Shown piece by piece: positions 1 through 9,875 of a stretch of DNA of 64,000 bases. The notes under the pieces were generated by a model. The model was not told the origin of the DNA and searched no databases. It was given only the letters and a program-made list of their open reading frames with translations. Numbering within the stretch: position 1 is the stretch's first letter; each line of letters begins with the position of its first letter. The position numbers and the translations under genes were made by a program. Source of the stretch: Eutreptiella sp. 'Long Island Sound 2002' (Eukaryota > Euglenozoa > Euglenophyceae > Eutreptiales > Eutreptiaceae); the NCBI GenBank assembly GCA_964036045.1, contig OZ038384.1, positions 46,562,851 to 46,626,850 of the forward strand. The letters run 5' to 3'.

Positions 1-1662
1 GTCGCAGAGAGGGCAGGGCATCAGCACTAGGGATGGAGCGAGCTCCGCGGATGAAGACGTGGTCTATCGTGCGGGCACGGGCTACGCCACGGGAGGAGGG
101 GAAGTGGGTGCGTGTGTTGGCGGGGAAAGCCCGCATGCAGCCGCCATCTCGCAGGGAGGGGCCCAGGGGCCACCAGGGATCTATGCGGGACATATTGAAG
201 TCACCTCCGACCAACTCGAGGGCGGGCCAGTGGTAGGCGGCGAGGGTGGTAAGGTTGATGACCATGGCACGACACTCTTTGTAGTTGAGGTCGGGGTGGC
301 CACAAGGATGAAGCCAACGGTGTGGTGGCGTGCTGTGGCTACTAGGAGGTCGGCGGCATCGTGCTCGACACGGGGGCGGGTGGAAGGGTGCTGCAGGGAC
401 TGGCACCATCCCACCATGAAACGTGTGCTGCACCCATTTGCGGTGCTGGTGAGGAACACAAAACTGACGGTAAGGGCTTCGACGAGAGTGGCGGAGTCCC
501 AGAGCTCCTTTAGGGAGAAGAAATCTACTTCCAGGGCAAGCAGCATGTGGACGATGTACTCCACCAGATCGTCAACACCGCCCACGTTCCACGAGACAAA
601 GATGAGGCTAAGATCGCAGCAAAGATGCAGCGGGGAGAGGGTGGCTGCGTTGATGGACGAGGCCCACGGCGGGGTCGGGAGAAGAAGTGTGGGGTTTGGC
701 CGGAAGCACAAGGTGCCAAGACGCACTGCGGCAGCTAGAATGCCCTTGAGCGCGGGGAGGCTAGGGAGGATGACGTAGGAGCGGGCTGCGAGGCATGCGG
801 TGAGGTGCGAATGGCCAAGGGTGAGGACCGGGTAGGCACAGCTGGGCAGTACCAAGGGCCCGAGGTGGAAGATGGCGCACAAGTTGGGAAGGCGGGGGCG
901 GCCACAACTTGGCCAAAAGCAAGCGTGCAGGGTGACCAGGTGGGACGTGGGGGAAGCGCAAAGCCATCGTCGGTGACCGGGGATGGTGGCATGACTGACG
1001 GCATATCGGGCAATGGGCAGGAGGCAAGGGGACAGATAGGTGGGAGAATCGTCCAGTAACCATAGGAGGCGGCCATCAAAGTAGAGGGGGACGGTGACTA
1101 CTAGGTTCGGCGCATCGGGGCGAGTGGCGTACCTGGTGTGGGTGAGCCACATCAGGAGGTTGTGCAACACTTGGTACTGCAGGGAGGGGCTCAGGGGCCG
1201 GAAGATTGGGGCAGCAGCATGGGGCGGCGGAGGGGGTGCGGCGGTTGGAGGAATGGGTGGCTCGAGAGGCGAAGGTGAAGGAGGAGGTGGTGGACGAGGT
1301 GGTGGAGGTGGAGGCGGAGGAGATGGTGGAGGAGAAGATGAAGGAGGACGGTGAGGCGAAGGCGGTGGGGGAGAAGGTAACGGGTGGTGGGGGGGGTTGA
1401 GGACTTTTTTGGGCGGCCGGGCGGCGGGGGCCATCAAGGACGTGCCATGGGATCCCGCCGTCCTGATTGACCCCCACCCCCCGAACCTTGTACACAGGAG
1501 TGCTGACGTAAGACCTGCACCCATTGGCCACGTCGGGGCAGCAGCTTCCCTCCCCCCAGATGTGGTCCACATCAACTTTGTTGATGCGACCCTTCTAGGT
1601 AAGGGTTGGATGTACCATGTCAACAACAAGTTGCACTCGGTACATCCAAGCTTGCGGGCCAT
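1..1662 (-). pseudogene. LINE-type endonuclease ORF, truncated by the window edge and frameshifted
   Basis: This minus-strand reading frame carries an APE-like endonuclease/exonuclease/phosphatase (EEP) domain of the kind that opens the polyprotein of non-LTR retrotransposons. Seen: a 493-codon frame from 1662 down to 181 with a long Pro/Ser-rich stretch (about residues 85-150). Near residue 345 is SWNVGG, followed by a KELW block matching the QE/KE strand of EEP enzymes. The frame then shifts near position 300. The continuation in another frame, from about 300 to base 1, holds the core GGDFN motif and, further on, TIDHVF, both standard EEP signatures. The domain order and the run off the left edge suggest reverse transcriptase lies outside the window. 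The frameshift could be decay or a sequencing indel. It is clearly distinct in sequence from the LINE at 45.6-52.4 kb. Confidence 0.7.
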
Positions 1663-1893
1663 CCGCTTCCGCTTTCCGCTGGATGATGTGCACGATTTGT
1701 GCTAGCAGGCCACCAGAAAGCTAGATACTTCCCCTAGACAATTTGGGTTGGAGATCCTTGATACTAGCGATCTGCAGTATGGTTATAGTGCAGATGTTGG
1801 AGTTGATTTCGGTCTCTTGCTATTTGTCGTGTCGAGCCAAGCGTCGGGGTGCGAGGGCCCAGGGGTTTCGGCCCAGTCTTCGCCCAGCTTGTA
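1397..1893 (+). pseudogene. Open frame of unknown function interrupted by one TAG
   Basis: A plus-strand frame opens at 1397 and stays open to a TAG at 1703-1705. It then continues in the same frame without another stop to a TAG at about 1891-1893. The predicted peptide is not low-complexity, with segments such as VVHINFVDATLLGKG and, after the stop, KLDTSPRQFGLEILD. I do not recognise a family. It overlaps the 5' part of the minus-strand LINE frame, so only one of the two frames is likely to be real between 1397 and 1662. It may be a decayed transposon or host fragment. Confidence 0.2.
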
Positions 1894-2257
1894 GAGGCTC
1901 GAGCAACCCCTACCTACCTACCTACCCCCTGCCGGGAACTAGTGGCTTAAGTGACGGGATCTAGGGTTCAAAATCTTTTAAAAATGGCAAAAAAGTGCTA
2001 GTTTGGGGGGGAGTTTGGGGGCCTAGGATGACCTTGAAGGGGGCCGTTTGCATTGCAACCAACCCAAATGATGAAAGAACACTCTTCATCAACATTTAGT
2101 GGGTCTTGAACCCAAGTAGTGGCGCTCCACAACCTCGTTTTGGGCCCCAAGTACTGCAAAATCACCCTTGAAAAACACCATTTTTGCATACTTTTTTGAA
2201 GCCCCACCTTCTAGTTGTGTGTTTGGCTCCTGTGGATTGCGTTGTGCACCTACTGGC

Positions 2258-2355
2258 ATCACCTGCAAGGTATTTACATTTTGTAAACACCCTTGAAATG
2301 ATGATGAAGGGCATCACTTGCAAGGTATTTGAATTTTGTGAACACCCTTGAATAT
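2258..2355. repeat. 51-bp tandem duplication
   Basis: Two adjacent, slightly diverged copies of a segment beginning TCACYTGCAAGGTATTT and ending CACCCTTGAA are spaced 51 bp apart. The surrounding 1894-2390 stretch shows no convincing gene. Confidence 0.7.
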
Positions 2356-2390
2356 CCTGTTCGAACCACAAGGGTGCGCACGTGCTAGGG

Positions 2391-2787
2391 TAGGGTTACT
2401 GGGACCTGGGCGTCCAAAAGTGGTCAAAAATTATTTTTCTTGCAAAGCTGGTTCTACATTACGTATGGTGCTCGGTCAAGTGTTTTAAGGATATTTTGAG
2501 GCATAGTTGACCCATATTAGCCTATAAAGGTTCCCCAAAATTCTTGAAATGGGCAGTTTTAGGACCGACCGTGCATAAAGGGGGGTAGTGGAGGATTCGG
2601 GGAGGGGGGAGGGGGGCTTGTCTCCCCAGTGAGCGAAGCGTTTGAGGGAGAGTTTGGGGAAGGGTTATGGGGGGGGGGGGGGGGGCAACAATTCTAGGGT
2701 AGGTTGACGGGGGTCGCCGTTGGGTCCAAAAATGGTCAAAAATCATTTTTCTACAAAAATGTTCGTACACCGTTTGGGGTGCTCAAT
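2391..2787. repeat. Tandem repeat A1-B1-A2, the insertion target of the palindromic element
   Basis: Segment A (copy 1 at 2391-2480, copy 2 at 2697-2787) shares a core reading GGTCAAAAATYATTTTTCT. Segment B1 (about 2490-2690) follows A1 directly and contains AGTTGACCCATATTAGCC. The matching B2 segment is found only after the giant palindrome, at about 9107-9330, in the same orientation. The natural order A-B is therefore intact in copy 1 and split in copy 2 exactly at the palindrome ends. Confidence 0.75.
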
Positions 2788-2979
2788 GTACCTGCGGCTC
2801 ACTGGTGGCTAAGTGGAAATGTGAAGTTGGGGCTCATTTGGGGCTCAGTTGTGCATTGCGATGTCTTTGTGCTTGTTTGTTGTGCGTTTTGCATGCTAGG
2901 TAATGTGCATTTAATGTTTTTAGAAGTTTTGGATACTCACTTGGTCAAGGTTCAAGGGGGGGGGGGTATTTTTTTTGGC

Positions 2980-3135
2980 GACGGCTGAGTTGACTGAGCG
3001 CCCGACTAAGCCGTCACTCAGCCGTCACTGAGCCGGCTCACTGAGCGCTCAGTGAGCGCTCACTGAGCGCGCCAAATGGCTCATTGAGCGCTCAGTGAGC
3101 GCTCAGTTCGAGCTAATTGGGGGCTCACTCAGGGC
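2980..3135. repeat. Outer left cluster of GAGCGCTCA dyads
   Basis: Many overlapping copies of the self-complementary core GAGCGCTC occur within TGAGCGCTCAGTGAGC-type units, with GAGCC and GCGCGCCAAATGG variants. The cluster is mirrored at 8755-8905. Confidence 0.8.
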
Positions 3136-4163
3136 TCATTCAGGAGTTTCTCCCCCTTTCCGCCCTCTCTTCCCACCCTTGCTGGCCCACACTTCACCCT
3201 CTTCACACCAACATCGGTCCGCAGTTCTCACCACGTCTTTTCTCCAAGAACTTGAGCGTGCATGCACACGTACATACTTGCATACATGTACCCGTGGCGA
3301 CAAACACACAAACATCCAAACACACACACTTCGTCAGGGACACAAATATCCAAACACATACACACACATACACCCATACACACGTCCACACGCACATGCA
3401 CATGCACAAAATGACAACCACATTCATTCTTGTGTGTAATTATCTTGCGTGTACATAAACACATGGCCACATTGAACAATGTGAAGTGAAGGGCTAGGGA
3501 GAGATGGTTACTGGATTGGGGTTCGGGGATATGAACCTAACCATTTGCGAGGGTGTCCCCTGTTGCCTCATGAAAATGGCACCCACCCACCCCATACACA
3601 CACACAGACACACACAATGAAGCACAAGTAGGGCACAAAGGACATTGCTCGCTTTTGTGAGGTTCATCATACAACCATCTTGACCTACACCATGACGCAT
3701 TGATCGCCCTCCCTCCTTATCCCCTCCCCTCCCCTTTCGCTATGCTACGTTCCCCCGCTTCCCTCGTGCGTAGCCCTTCTATTCTCTTGCCTGTCGCGTC
3801 CCCTTGTCCTACCTTTTTTATTTTTTGGCCGTGGCATCACATGCATGATGGTGGCGGCAAGGACGATGACCTTTGCAGGTATGTTGTGCTATTATGTGTG
3901 TGGGTGTGGGTGTTCGTGCTTGCGTGCGTGTGTGCTTGTGCCCATGCGCATGTGCGCAAGTGTGGATGGTTTGTTCCGTCTTGGTTTCTCTCATTTAGTG
4001 TGTTTGTATGTCTGCTTGTGTGTGTGGGGAGGGGGTTGCATGGATCGATGCGTGGGTGGGGGTGTCTTTGTGCGCGAGTCTTTGTGAGTGTGTGACTGCA
4101 TTCTTTGGTTTCTGGTCGCCTAGGTTCGTGTGTGTGTGTGGATTCGTGAATGTGTGTACGCGC

Positions 4164-4200
<37 letters not shown>

Positions 4201-4610
4201 GCAGCTGTTGTTTTGGATGTTGTTGTTGGTTTTGGTGTTGTGTGGCATAGGCTTTGATTGTGTGCGCATAACATTGTGTTTGTGGCTGCAGATGCAGGTA
4301 TGGTTGTGTTTGTGGTTGTAGCTGTGGTTCTGGGCTTGCGTGAGGTTGTTGCCATGGCTGTTGTGGTAGCTCTCGTTGTGGGTGTGGTTATGGTAGTGGC
4401 TGTGGTTGCGGTTTTGGTTGTGGGTGTGGGTGTGGGTGTGGGTGTGGGTGTGTTTCTGCAAGCTGTGTTGTGTGTGGATTTGGTTGTGGTTGTGTCAGTG
4501 TGTGTGGCCCTGGCTGTGGCGAAGGCTGCAGTTGCAGCTTTCACTGTGGCTGCAGCTGTTCTTTGGTTTCTGGCTGTAGCTGTGGGCGGCCGGGGGGGGG
4601 GGGGGGGTCA
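3136..4610. repeat. Left arm TG/CA-rich and C/G-tract block
   Basis: The block holds CA-rich sequence at 3290-3420, TG-rich sequence at 3890-4600 with a pure (TG)n run near 4165-4199, and a G tract at 4592-4607. The same block is present inverted at about 7250-8750. Codons from these repeats give spurious Thr/His- and Val/Cys-rich frames on both strands. I see no gene. Confidence 0.75.
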
Positions 4611-4679
4611 AAGGACTGCAAAGAGGGGGGCTCAAATCACCCTCCACCCCCTCCCAAAAAAAACCGCACCAAGTGAACA

Positions 4680-5045
4680 GTGACAGTGTACAGTGACAGT
4701 GTACAACGACAGTGTATAGTGAGGCCATACAATGAGTGTAGAGTGACACTGTAGAGTGCTAGTATAGAGACTTGGGCGTTGTGGCGGACGTACTGTGTGT
4801 GGGGATACATTCTATGAGACCTTGGGGAGTACAGTGTACAGAGTACAGTGTACAATGTACAGTGTACAGTGACAATGTACAGTGACAGTGTATAGTGACA
4901 GTGTGCAGTGGCAGTGTGCAGTGTGCAGTGACAACGTACAGTGCCAAAATACAGTGTACCATGTACAGTGACAGTAGACAGTGACAGCATTGACAATGCA
5001 CATGGACAGTGTGCAGTGACAGTGTATAGTGACAGTGTACAGTGA
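4680..5045. repeat. Left array of ACAGTGTACAGTGACAGTG-like units
   Basis: A degenerate short tandem array built from CAGTGTACAGTGACAGTG variants. It is mirrored at about 6830-7190 in the right arm, where the strand reads CACTGTCACTGTACACTG. Confidence 0.8.
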
Positions 5046-5049
5046 CAGT

Positions 5050-5212
5050 GAACCATGAGTGAGCCCTCACTGAGCGCTCACTGAGCCATTCGGCGCGCTC
5101 ACTCAGCGCTCACTGAGCCATTTGGCGCGCTCAGTGAGCGCGCAAAACGGCGCAGTGAGCGCTCAGTGAGCGCGCCAAATGGCTCAGTGAGCGCTCAGTG
5201 AGGGCTCACTCA
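5050..5212. repeat. Inner left cluster of GAGCGCTCA dyads
   Basis: Repeated TGAGCGCTCACTGAGCC and GCGCGCTCA blocks, mirrored at about 6695-6830. Outer and inner clusters share the same units, so each arm carries the cluster twice. Confidence 0.8.
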
Positions 5213-6685
5213 TGGTCCACTGTCACTGTACACTGTCACTGCACACTGTGTATTGCACACTGCCCACTGCACACTGTGTATTGCACAGTGCACACTGCCT
5301 ACTGTGTATTGCACACTGCACACTGCACACTGTGTGTTACAAATTGCACACTGCACACTGCAATGCACACTGCACACTGTAATGCACACTGCACACTATG
5401 TACTGCACACTGCACACTGAGCGCCCGAACGCTTGCACTGTACGGTGTCTAGTGTGCATGACACAGTGTGCAGTGTGCATTACACAGTGTGTAGTGCGCA
5501 GTGTACACTGCGCACTGCACACTGTGTATTGCACACTGCACACTGCACACTGTGTATTGCACACTGCCCATTGTGTATTGCATACTGCACACTGTAATGC
5601 ACACTGCACACTGTGTATTGCACACTGCACACTGCACACTGTGCATTACAAATTGCTCACTGCACACTGTAATGCACACTGCACACTGTGTATTGCACAC
5701 TACACACCGCACCCTGTGTAATGCACACTGGGTATTGCACACTGCACACGGTGCAATGTGCAATACCCAATGTGCAATACACAGGGTGCAACGTGTAGTG
5801 TGCATGACACAGTGTGCAGTGTGCATTACACAGTGTGCAGTGTGGATTACATCACACACGGCATACTACACCCTGTGTAGTGCACACTACACACAGTGTG
5901 CAGTATGCAGTGTGCAATACGCAGCGTGCAGTGTGCAGTGTGCAACACACAGTGTGCAGAGTGTATTACACAGTGTGCAGTGTGCATTACAGTGTGCAGT
6001 GTGCAATTTGTAACACACAGTGTGCAGTGTGCAGTGTGCAGTGTGCAATACACAGTATGCAGTGTGCACTGTGCAATACACAGCGTACAGTGTGCAGTGT
6101 GCATTGCAGTGTGCAGTGTGCAATTTGTAACACACCGTGTGCAGTGTGCAGTGCGGAATACACAGTGTGCAGTGTGCATGACAACGTGCAGCGTGCAATT
6201 TATAATGCACAGTGTGCAGTGTGCATGACACAGTGTGCAGTGTGCATTATAGTGTGTAGTGTGCAATACACAGTGTGCAGTGTGCATTACAGTGTGCAGT
6301 GTGCAGTACACAGTGTGCAGTGCGCAGTGTACATTGCACACTACACGCTGTGTAATGCACACTGCACACTGTGTATTGCACACTGCACAGTGCACACTGG
6401 GCATTGCACACTGCATACGGTGCACTGTGCAGTGTGGAGTGTGCCATTGCACATTGGGTATTGCACACTGCACACGGTGCACTGTGCAGTGTGCAGTGTG
6501 CAATACACAGTGTGCAGTGTACATTACAGGGTGTGCAGTGTGCATTACAGTGTGCAGTGTGCCATTTGTAACACACAGTGTGCAGTGTGCACTGTGCAAT
6601 ACACAGTATGCAGTGTGCAGTGTGCACTACACAGTGTGCAGTGGGCAGTGTGCAATACACAGTGTGCAGTGACAATGTACAGTGA
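5213..6685. repeat. Central palindromic array of CACACTGTGTATTG-type units
   Basis: From 5213 to about 5450 the strand reads CACACTGTGTATTGCACACTG-like units; further right GTGTGCAGTGTGCAATACAC units predominate, with several internal switches of direction. TGCACA/TGTGCA cores make many local dyads. Cys/His-rich open frames in several frames are by-products of the repeat. The palindrome centre lies near 5947. Confidence 0.85.
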
Positions 6686-6694
6686 CAGTGGACC

Positions 6695-6830
6695 ATGAGT
6701 GAGCCCTCACTGAGCGCTCATTGAGCCATTTGGCGCGCTCACTGAGCGCTCACTCAGCGCGCCAAATGGCTCGCTGAGCGCACCAAATGGCTCAGTGAGC
6801 GCTCAGTGAGGGCTCACTCATGGTCCACTG
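6695..6830. repeat. Inner right cluster of GAGCGCTCA dyads
   Basis: Mirror of the cluster at 5050-5212, with the same GCGCGCCAAATGGCTC and TGAGCGCTCAGTGAG units in opposite order. Confidence 0.8.
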
Positions 6831-7670
6831 TCACTGTACGCTGTCCATGTACACTGTCACTGTACATGTCCATGTGCACTGTCAATGCTGTCACTGTCTA
6901 CTGTCACTGTACATGGTACACTGTATTTTGGCACTGTGCGCTGTCACTGCACACTGCACACTGCCACTGCACACCGTCACTATACACTGTCACCGTACAT
7001 TGTCACTGTACACTGTACTATGTACACTGTACTCTCCAAGGTCTCATAGAATGTATCCCCACACACAGTACGTCCCCCACAACGCCCAAGTCTCTATACT
7101 AGCACTCTACACTGTCACTCTACACTCATTGTATGGCCTCACTATACACTGTCGTTGTACACTGTCACTGTACACTGTCACTGTTAACTTGGTGCGGTTT
7201 TTTTTGGGAGGGGATGGATGGTGATTTGAGCCCCCCTCTTTGCAGTCCTTTAACCCCCCCCCCCCCCCGGCCCCCCACAGCTACAGCCAGAACCCAAAGA
7301 ACAACTGCAGCCACAGTGAAAGCTGCAATTGCAGCCTTCGCCACAGCCAGGGCCACACACACTGACACAACCACAACCAAATCCACACACAACACAGCTT
7401 GCAGAAACACACCCACACCCACACCCACACCCACACCCACAACCAAAGCCGCAACCACAGCCACTACCATAACCACACCCACAACGAGAGCTACCACAAC
7501 GGCCATAGCAACAACCTCACGCAAGCCCAGAACCACAGCTACAACCACAAACACAACCATACCTGCATCTGCAGCCACAAACACAATGTTATGCGCACAC
7601 AATCAAAGCCTATGCCACACAACACCAAAACCAACAACAACATCCAAAACATCAGCTGCAAAAGCTGCAA

Positions 7671-7709
<39 letters not shown>

Positions 7710-8754
7710 TGGCACACACACACACACACACATGCGCGTACACACATTCACGAATCCACATACGCACACAAACCTAGGGGACCAGAAACCAAAGAATGCA
7801 GCCACACACTCACAGTGACGCACAAGGACACCCCCACCCACGCATCGATCCATGCAAGCCCCCCCCCCCCCGACTCACACACAAACATACATACAAACAC
7901 ACTAAATGAGAGAAACCAAGAGGGAACAAACCATCCACACTTGCGCACATGCACATGGGCACAAGCACACACCCACGAATACACAATAGCACAACATACC
8001 TGCAAAGGTCATCGCCATTGCCGCCACCATCATGCACTCGATGCCATGGCCAACAAATAGGGAAGGCATGGCAAGGGTAGGGCAAGGGGACGCGACAGGC
8101 AAGATAACAAAAGGGGTTGGCATGGGGTAAGCACGGGGATCAGGCCTGGCAAAAGGGGACGGGAGGGGATAAGGAGGGAGGGGAATGAGTGTGTCATGGT
8201 GTAGGTCAAGATGGTTGTATGATCAACCTCACAAAAGCGAGCAATATCCTCTGGGCCCCACTTGTGCTTCATGGCGCGCGCGGCCGTGTGTGTGTGTGGG
8301 GGGGGTGCCATTGTCATGAGGCAACAAGGAACACCCTTGCAAATGGGTAGGTTCATATCCCCGAACCCCAATCCAGTAACCATCTCTCCCTAGCCCTTCA
8401 CTTCACATTGTTCAATGTGGCCATGTGTTTATGTACACGCAAGATAATTTCACACAAGAATGAATGTGGTTGTCAATTTTTGCATGTGCATGTGTGTGTG
8501 GACGTGTGTATGGGTGTATGTGTGTGTATGTGTTTGGATAGTTGTGTCCCCGACGAAGTGTGTGTGTTTGGATGTTTGTGTGTTTGTCGCCACAGGTACA
8601 TGTATGCAAGTATGTATGTGTGCATGCACGCTCAAGTTCTTGGAGAAAAGACGTGGTGAGAACTGCGGGCCGATGTTGGTGTGAAAAGGGTGAAGTGTGG
8701 GCCAGCAAGGGTGGGAAGAGAGGGCGGAAAGGGGGAGAAACTCCCGAGTGAGCC
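6831..8754. repeat. Right arm counterparts of the left-arm arrays
   Basis: In order: a CACTGTCACTGTACAC array to about 7190, a C tract at 7255-7270, a CA-rich block with pure (CA)n near 7672-7708, and TG-rich sequence at 8480-8590. Each piece is the inverted counterpart of a left-arm block. No gene is supported. Confidence 0.75.
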
Positions 8755-8905
8755 CTGAGTGAGCCCCCAATTAGCTCTCACTGAGCGCTCAATGAGCCAT
8801 TTGGCGCGCTCATTGAGCCATTTGGCGCGCTCAGTGAGCGCTCAGTGAGCCGGCTCAGTGACGGCTCAGTGACGGCTCAGTCGGGGTGCTCAGTCAACTG
8901 AGCCG
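8755..8905. repeat. Outer right cluster of GAGCGCTCA dyads
   Basis: Mirror of 2980-3135, ending with repeated GTGACGGCTCA units and a CAACTGAGCCGTCG block that matches the left-arm CGACGGCTGAGTTG. Confidence 0.8.
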
Positions 8906-9106
8906 TCGAAAAAAAGAAACCCCCCCGGTCAAATCCTCTTCGCCTAGGGATTGGTATCCCTTTGGGGACATTCCAAAACCCCAACCCACCCCCGAAAGCC
9001 ATAACTTTTCACATTAAACCCCTTGAAAAACACCACTTAGCCCCAAATGAGCCGTTTTAGCCCCAACTGAGCCCCAACTTCACATTTCCAAGTGAGCCAC
9101 AGGTAC

Positions 9107-9330
9107 AAAACAAGTGGTTGCACCTTATTTTGAGCCATAGTTGACCCATATTAGCCCTTGCAAGTTCCCAAAACACTTGAAATGGGCAATTTTAGGACAG
9201 CGCACCAGTGGAGCACCGCCCGGTCTCAGGGAAATGCAGGGGGAAGGGATGCTTGTCTTTCCGGTGACCGAAGCGAGTGAGGGGGGGTTTCGGCTATGGA
9301 GGGGCGGTTGGTGGCAAGATTGCTAGGGGA
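9107..9330. repeat. Segment B2 of the split target repeat
   Basis: Starting right after the palindrome, this stretch aligns in the same orientation with 2475-2690. It includes CAAGTG, then TATTTTGAG, AGTTGACCCATATTAGCC and the later GCTTGTCT-GTGA-CGAAGCG block. Confidence 0.75.
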
Positions 9331-9579
9331 AGGATGTTGTGAAGTGGGCGAGGAAGGGTATCGGGGCGATGGGGGGGATTTTGGCTTGAATCGGGCTGGG
9401 TGTCCCTCAACAAGAGTTTTTATTCGGCACCTGTTATCCGTGCACTTGATGTTCCATCCCGCACCATCTTGGTCCCATAATTCAATCTTGATTTTTGCTT
9501 TTATTAAGTTCACAACATTTTTTTGGAGGCCAATCCCAGCCAATTTGGCCGCCGTAATTTGTGTGCCTCGTTACGGGCA

Positions 9580-9875
9580 CCCCAAGACGACACGGGTTAT
9601 GTAGCCATATTGATTTCCTCCCCACATTGGGCCCTCTGAAGGTAGGGGTTGTGTCACCACTTTGCCCTTAAGTGGGCCCCCAAGATGGCAGACGTGCTGT
9701 AGCCACTTCTGATGTCCTCTGTTGGGGAGCCAAAAGACGACAAGGGTGATGTAGCCGCTTTGCCTACATTAAGACCCCAAGATGGTAGAGTTTACGTAGG
9801 CACTTCCGATTTCCTCCTCGTATTCGGCACCCATGAGATGGCACGTGTTATGTAGCCACTTTTCCCACAAAAATG
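9580..9875 (-). repeat. Degenerate ~103-bp minisatellite units, reverse orientation
   Basis: Three or more diverged half-units share GTTATGTAGCCACTT and GGGCCCCCAAGATGGCA-like segments. They match, on the opposite strand, the family of the large array at 24.6-26.0 kb. Confidence 0.55.

Larger units (their letters stand above)
2788..9106. mobile_element. Giant imperfect palindrome (foldback-like element), 6.3 kb
   Basis: Positions 2788 and 9106 are mirror ends about a centre near 5947. The left end begins GTACCTGCGGCTCAC and the right end is the complement with one change. Both arms carry the same ordered blocks in opposite orientation: dyad clusters, a TG/CA-rich block, a CAGTGTACAGTGACAGTG array, a second dyad cluster and half of a central array. 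The arms differ by substitutions and by a wholly diverged stretch (2860-2960 against 8940-9040), so they are not a recent copy of each other. No protein-like gene is present; the long open frames inside come from simple-sequence repeats. No clear target-site duplication is visible. The structure fits a foldback element, but mobility is inferred only from the split target repeat. Confidence 0.7.

Noticed and set aside
59-1079. Plus-strand frames opposite the left-edge LINE
   Set aside because: They are antisense to the endonuclease frame that carries recognisable motifs.
4637-6698. Cys/His/Thr-rich proteins encoded in the first palindrome
   Set aside because: Open frames in several phases of both strands arise from short repeats without stop codons. 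Composition is that of the repeat, with no domain.
3837-7818. Thr-rich and Val-rich long frames in the TG/CA blocks
   Set aside because: They are translations of TG or CA dinucleotide runs and mirror each other between the arms only because the DNA does.
2788-9106. Giant palindrome as a sequencing artefact (read-through of a hairpin template)
   Set aside because: The arms differ by many substitutions and by replaced segments, and the flanks fit an empty site next door. An artefact would give near-identical arms.
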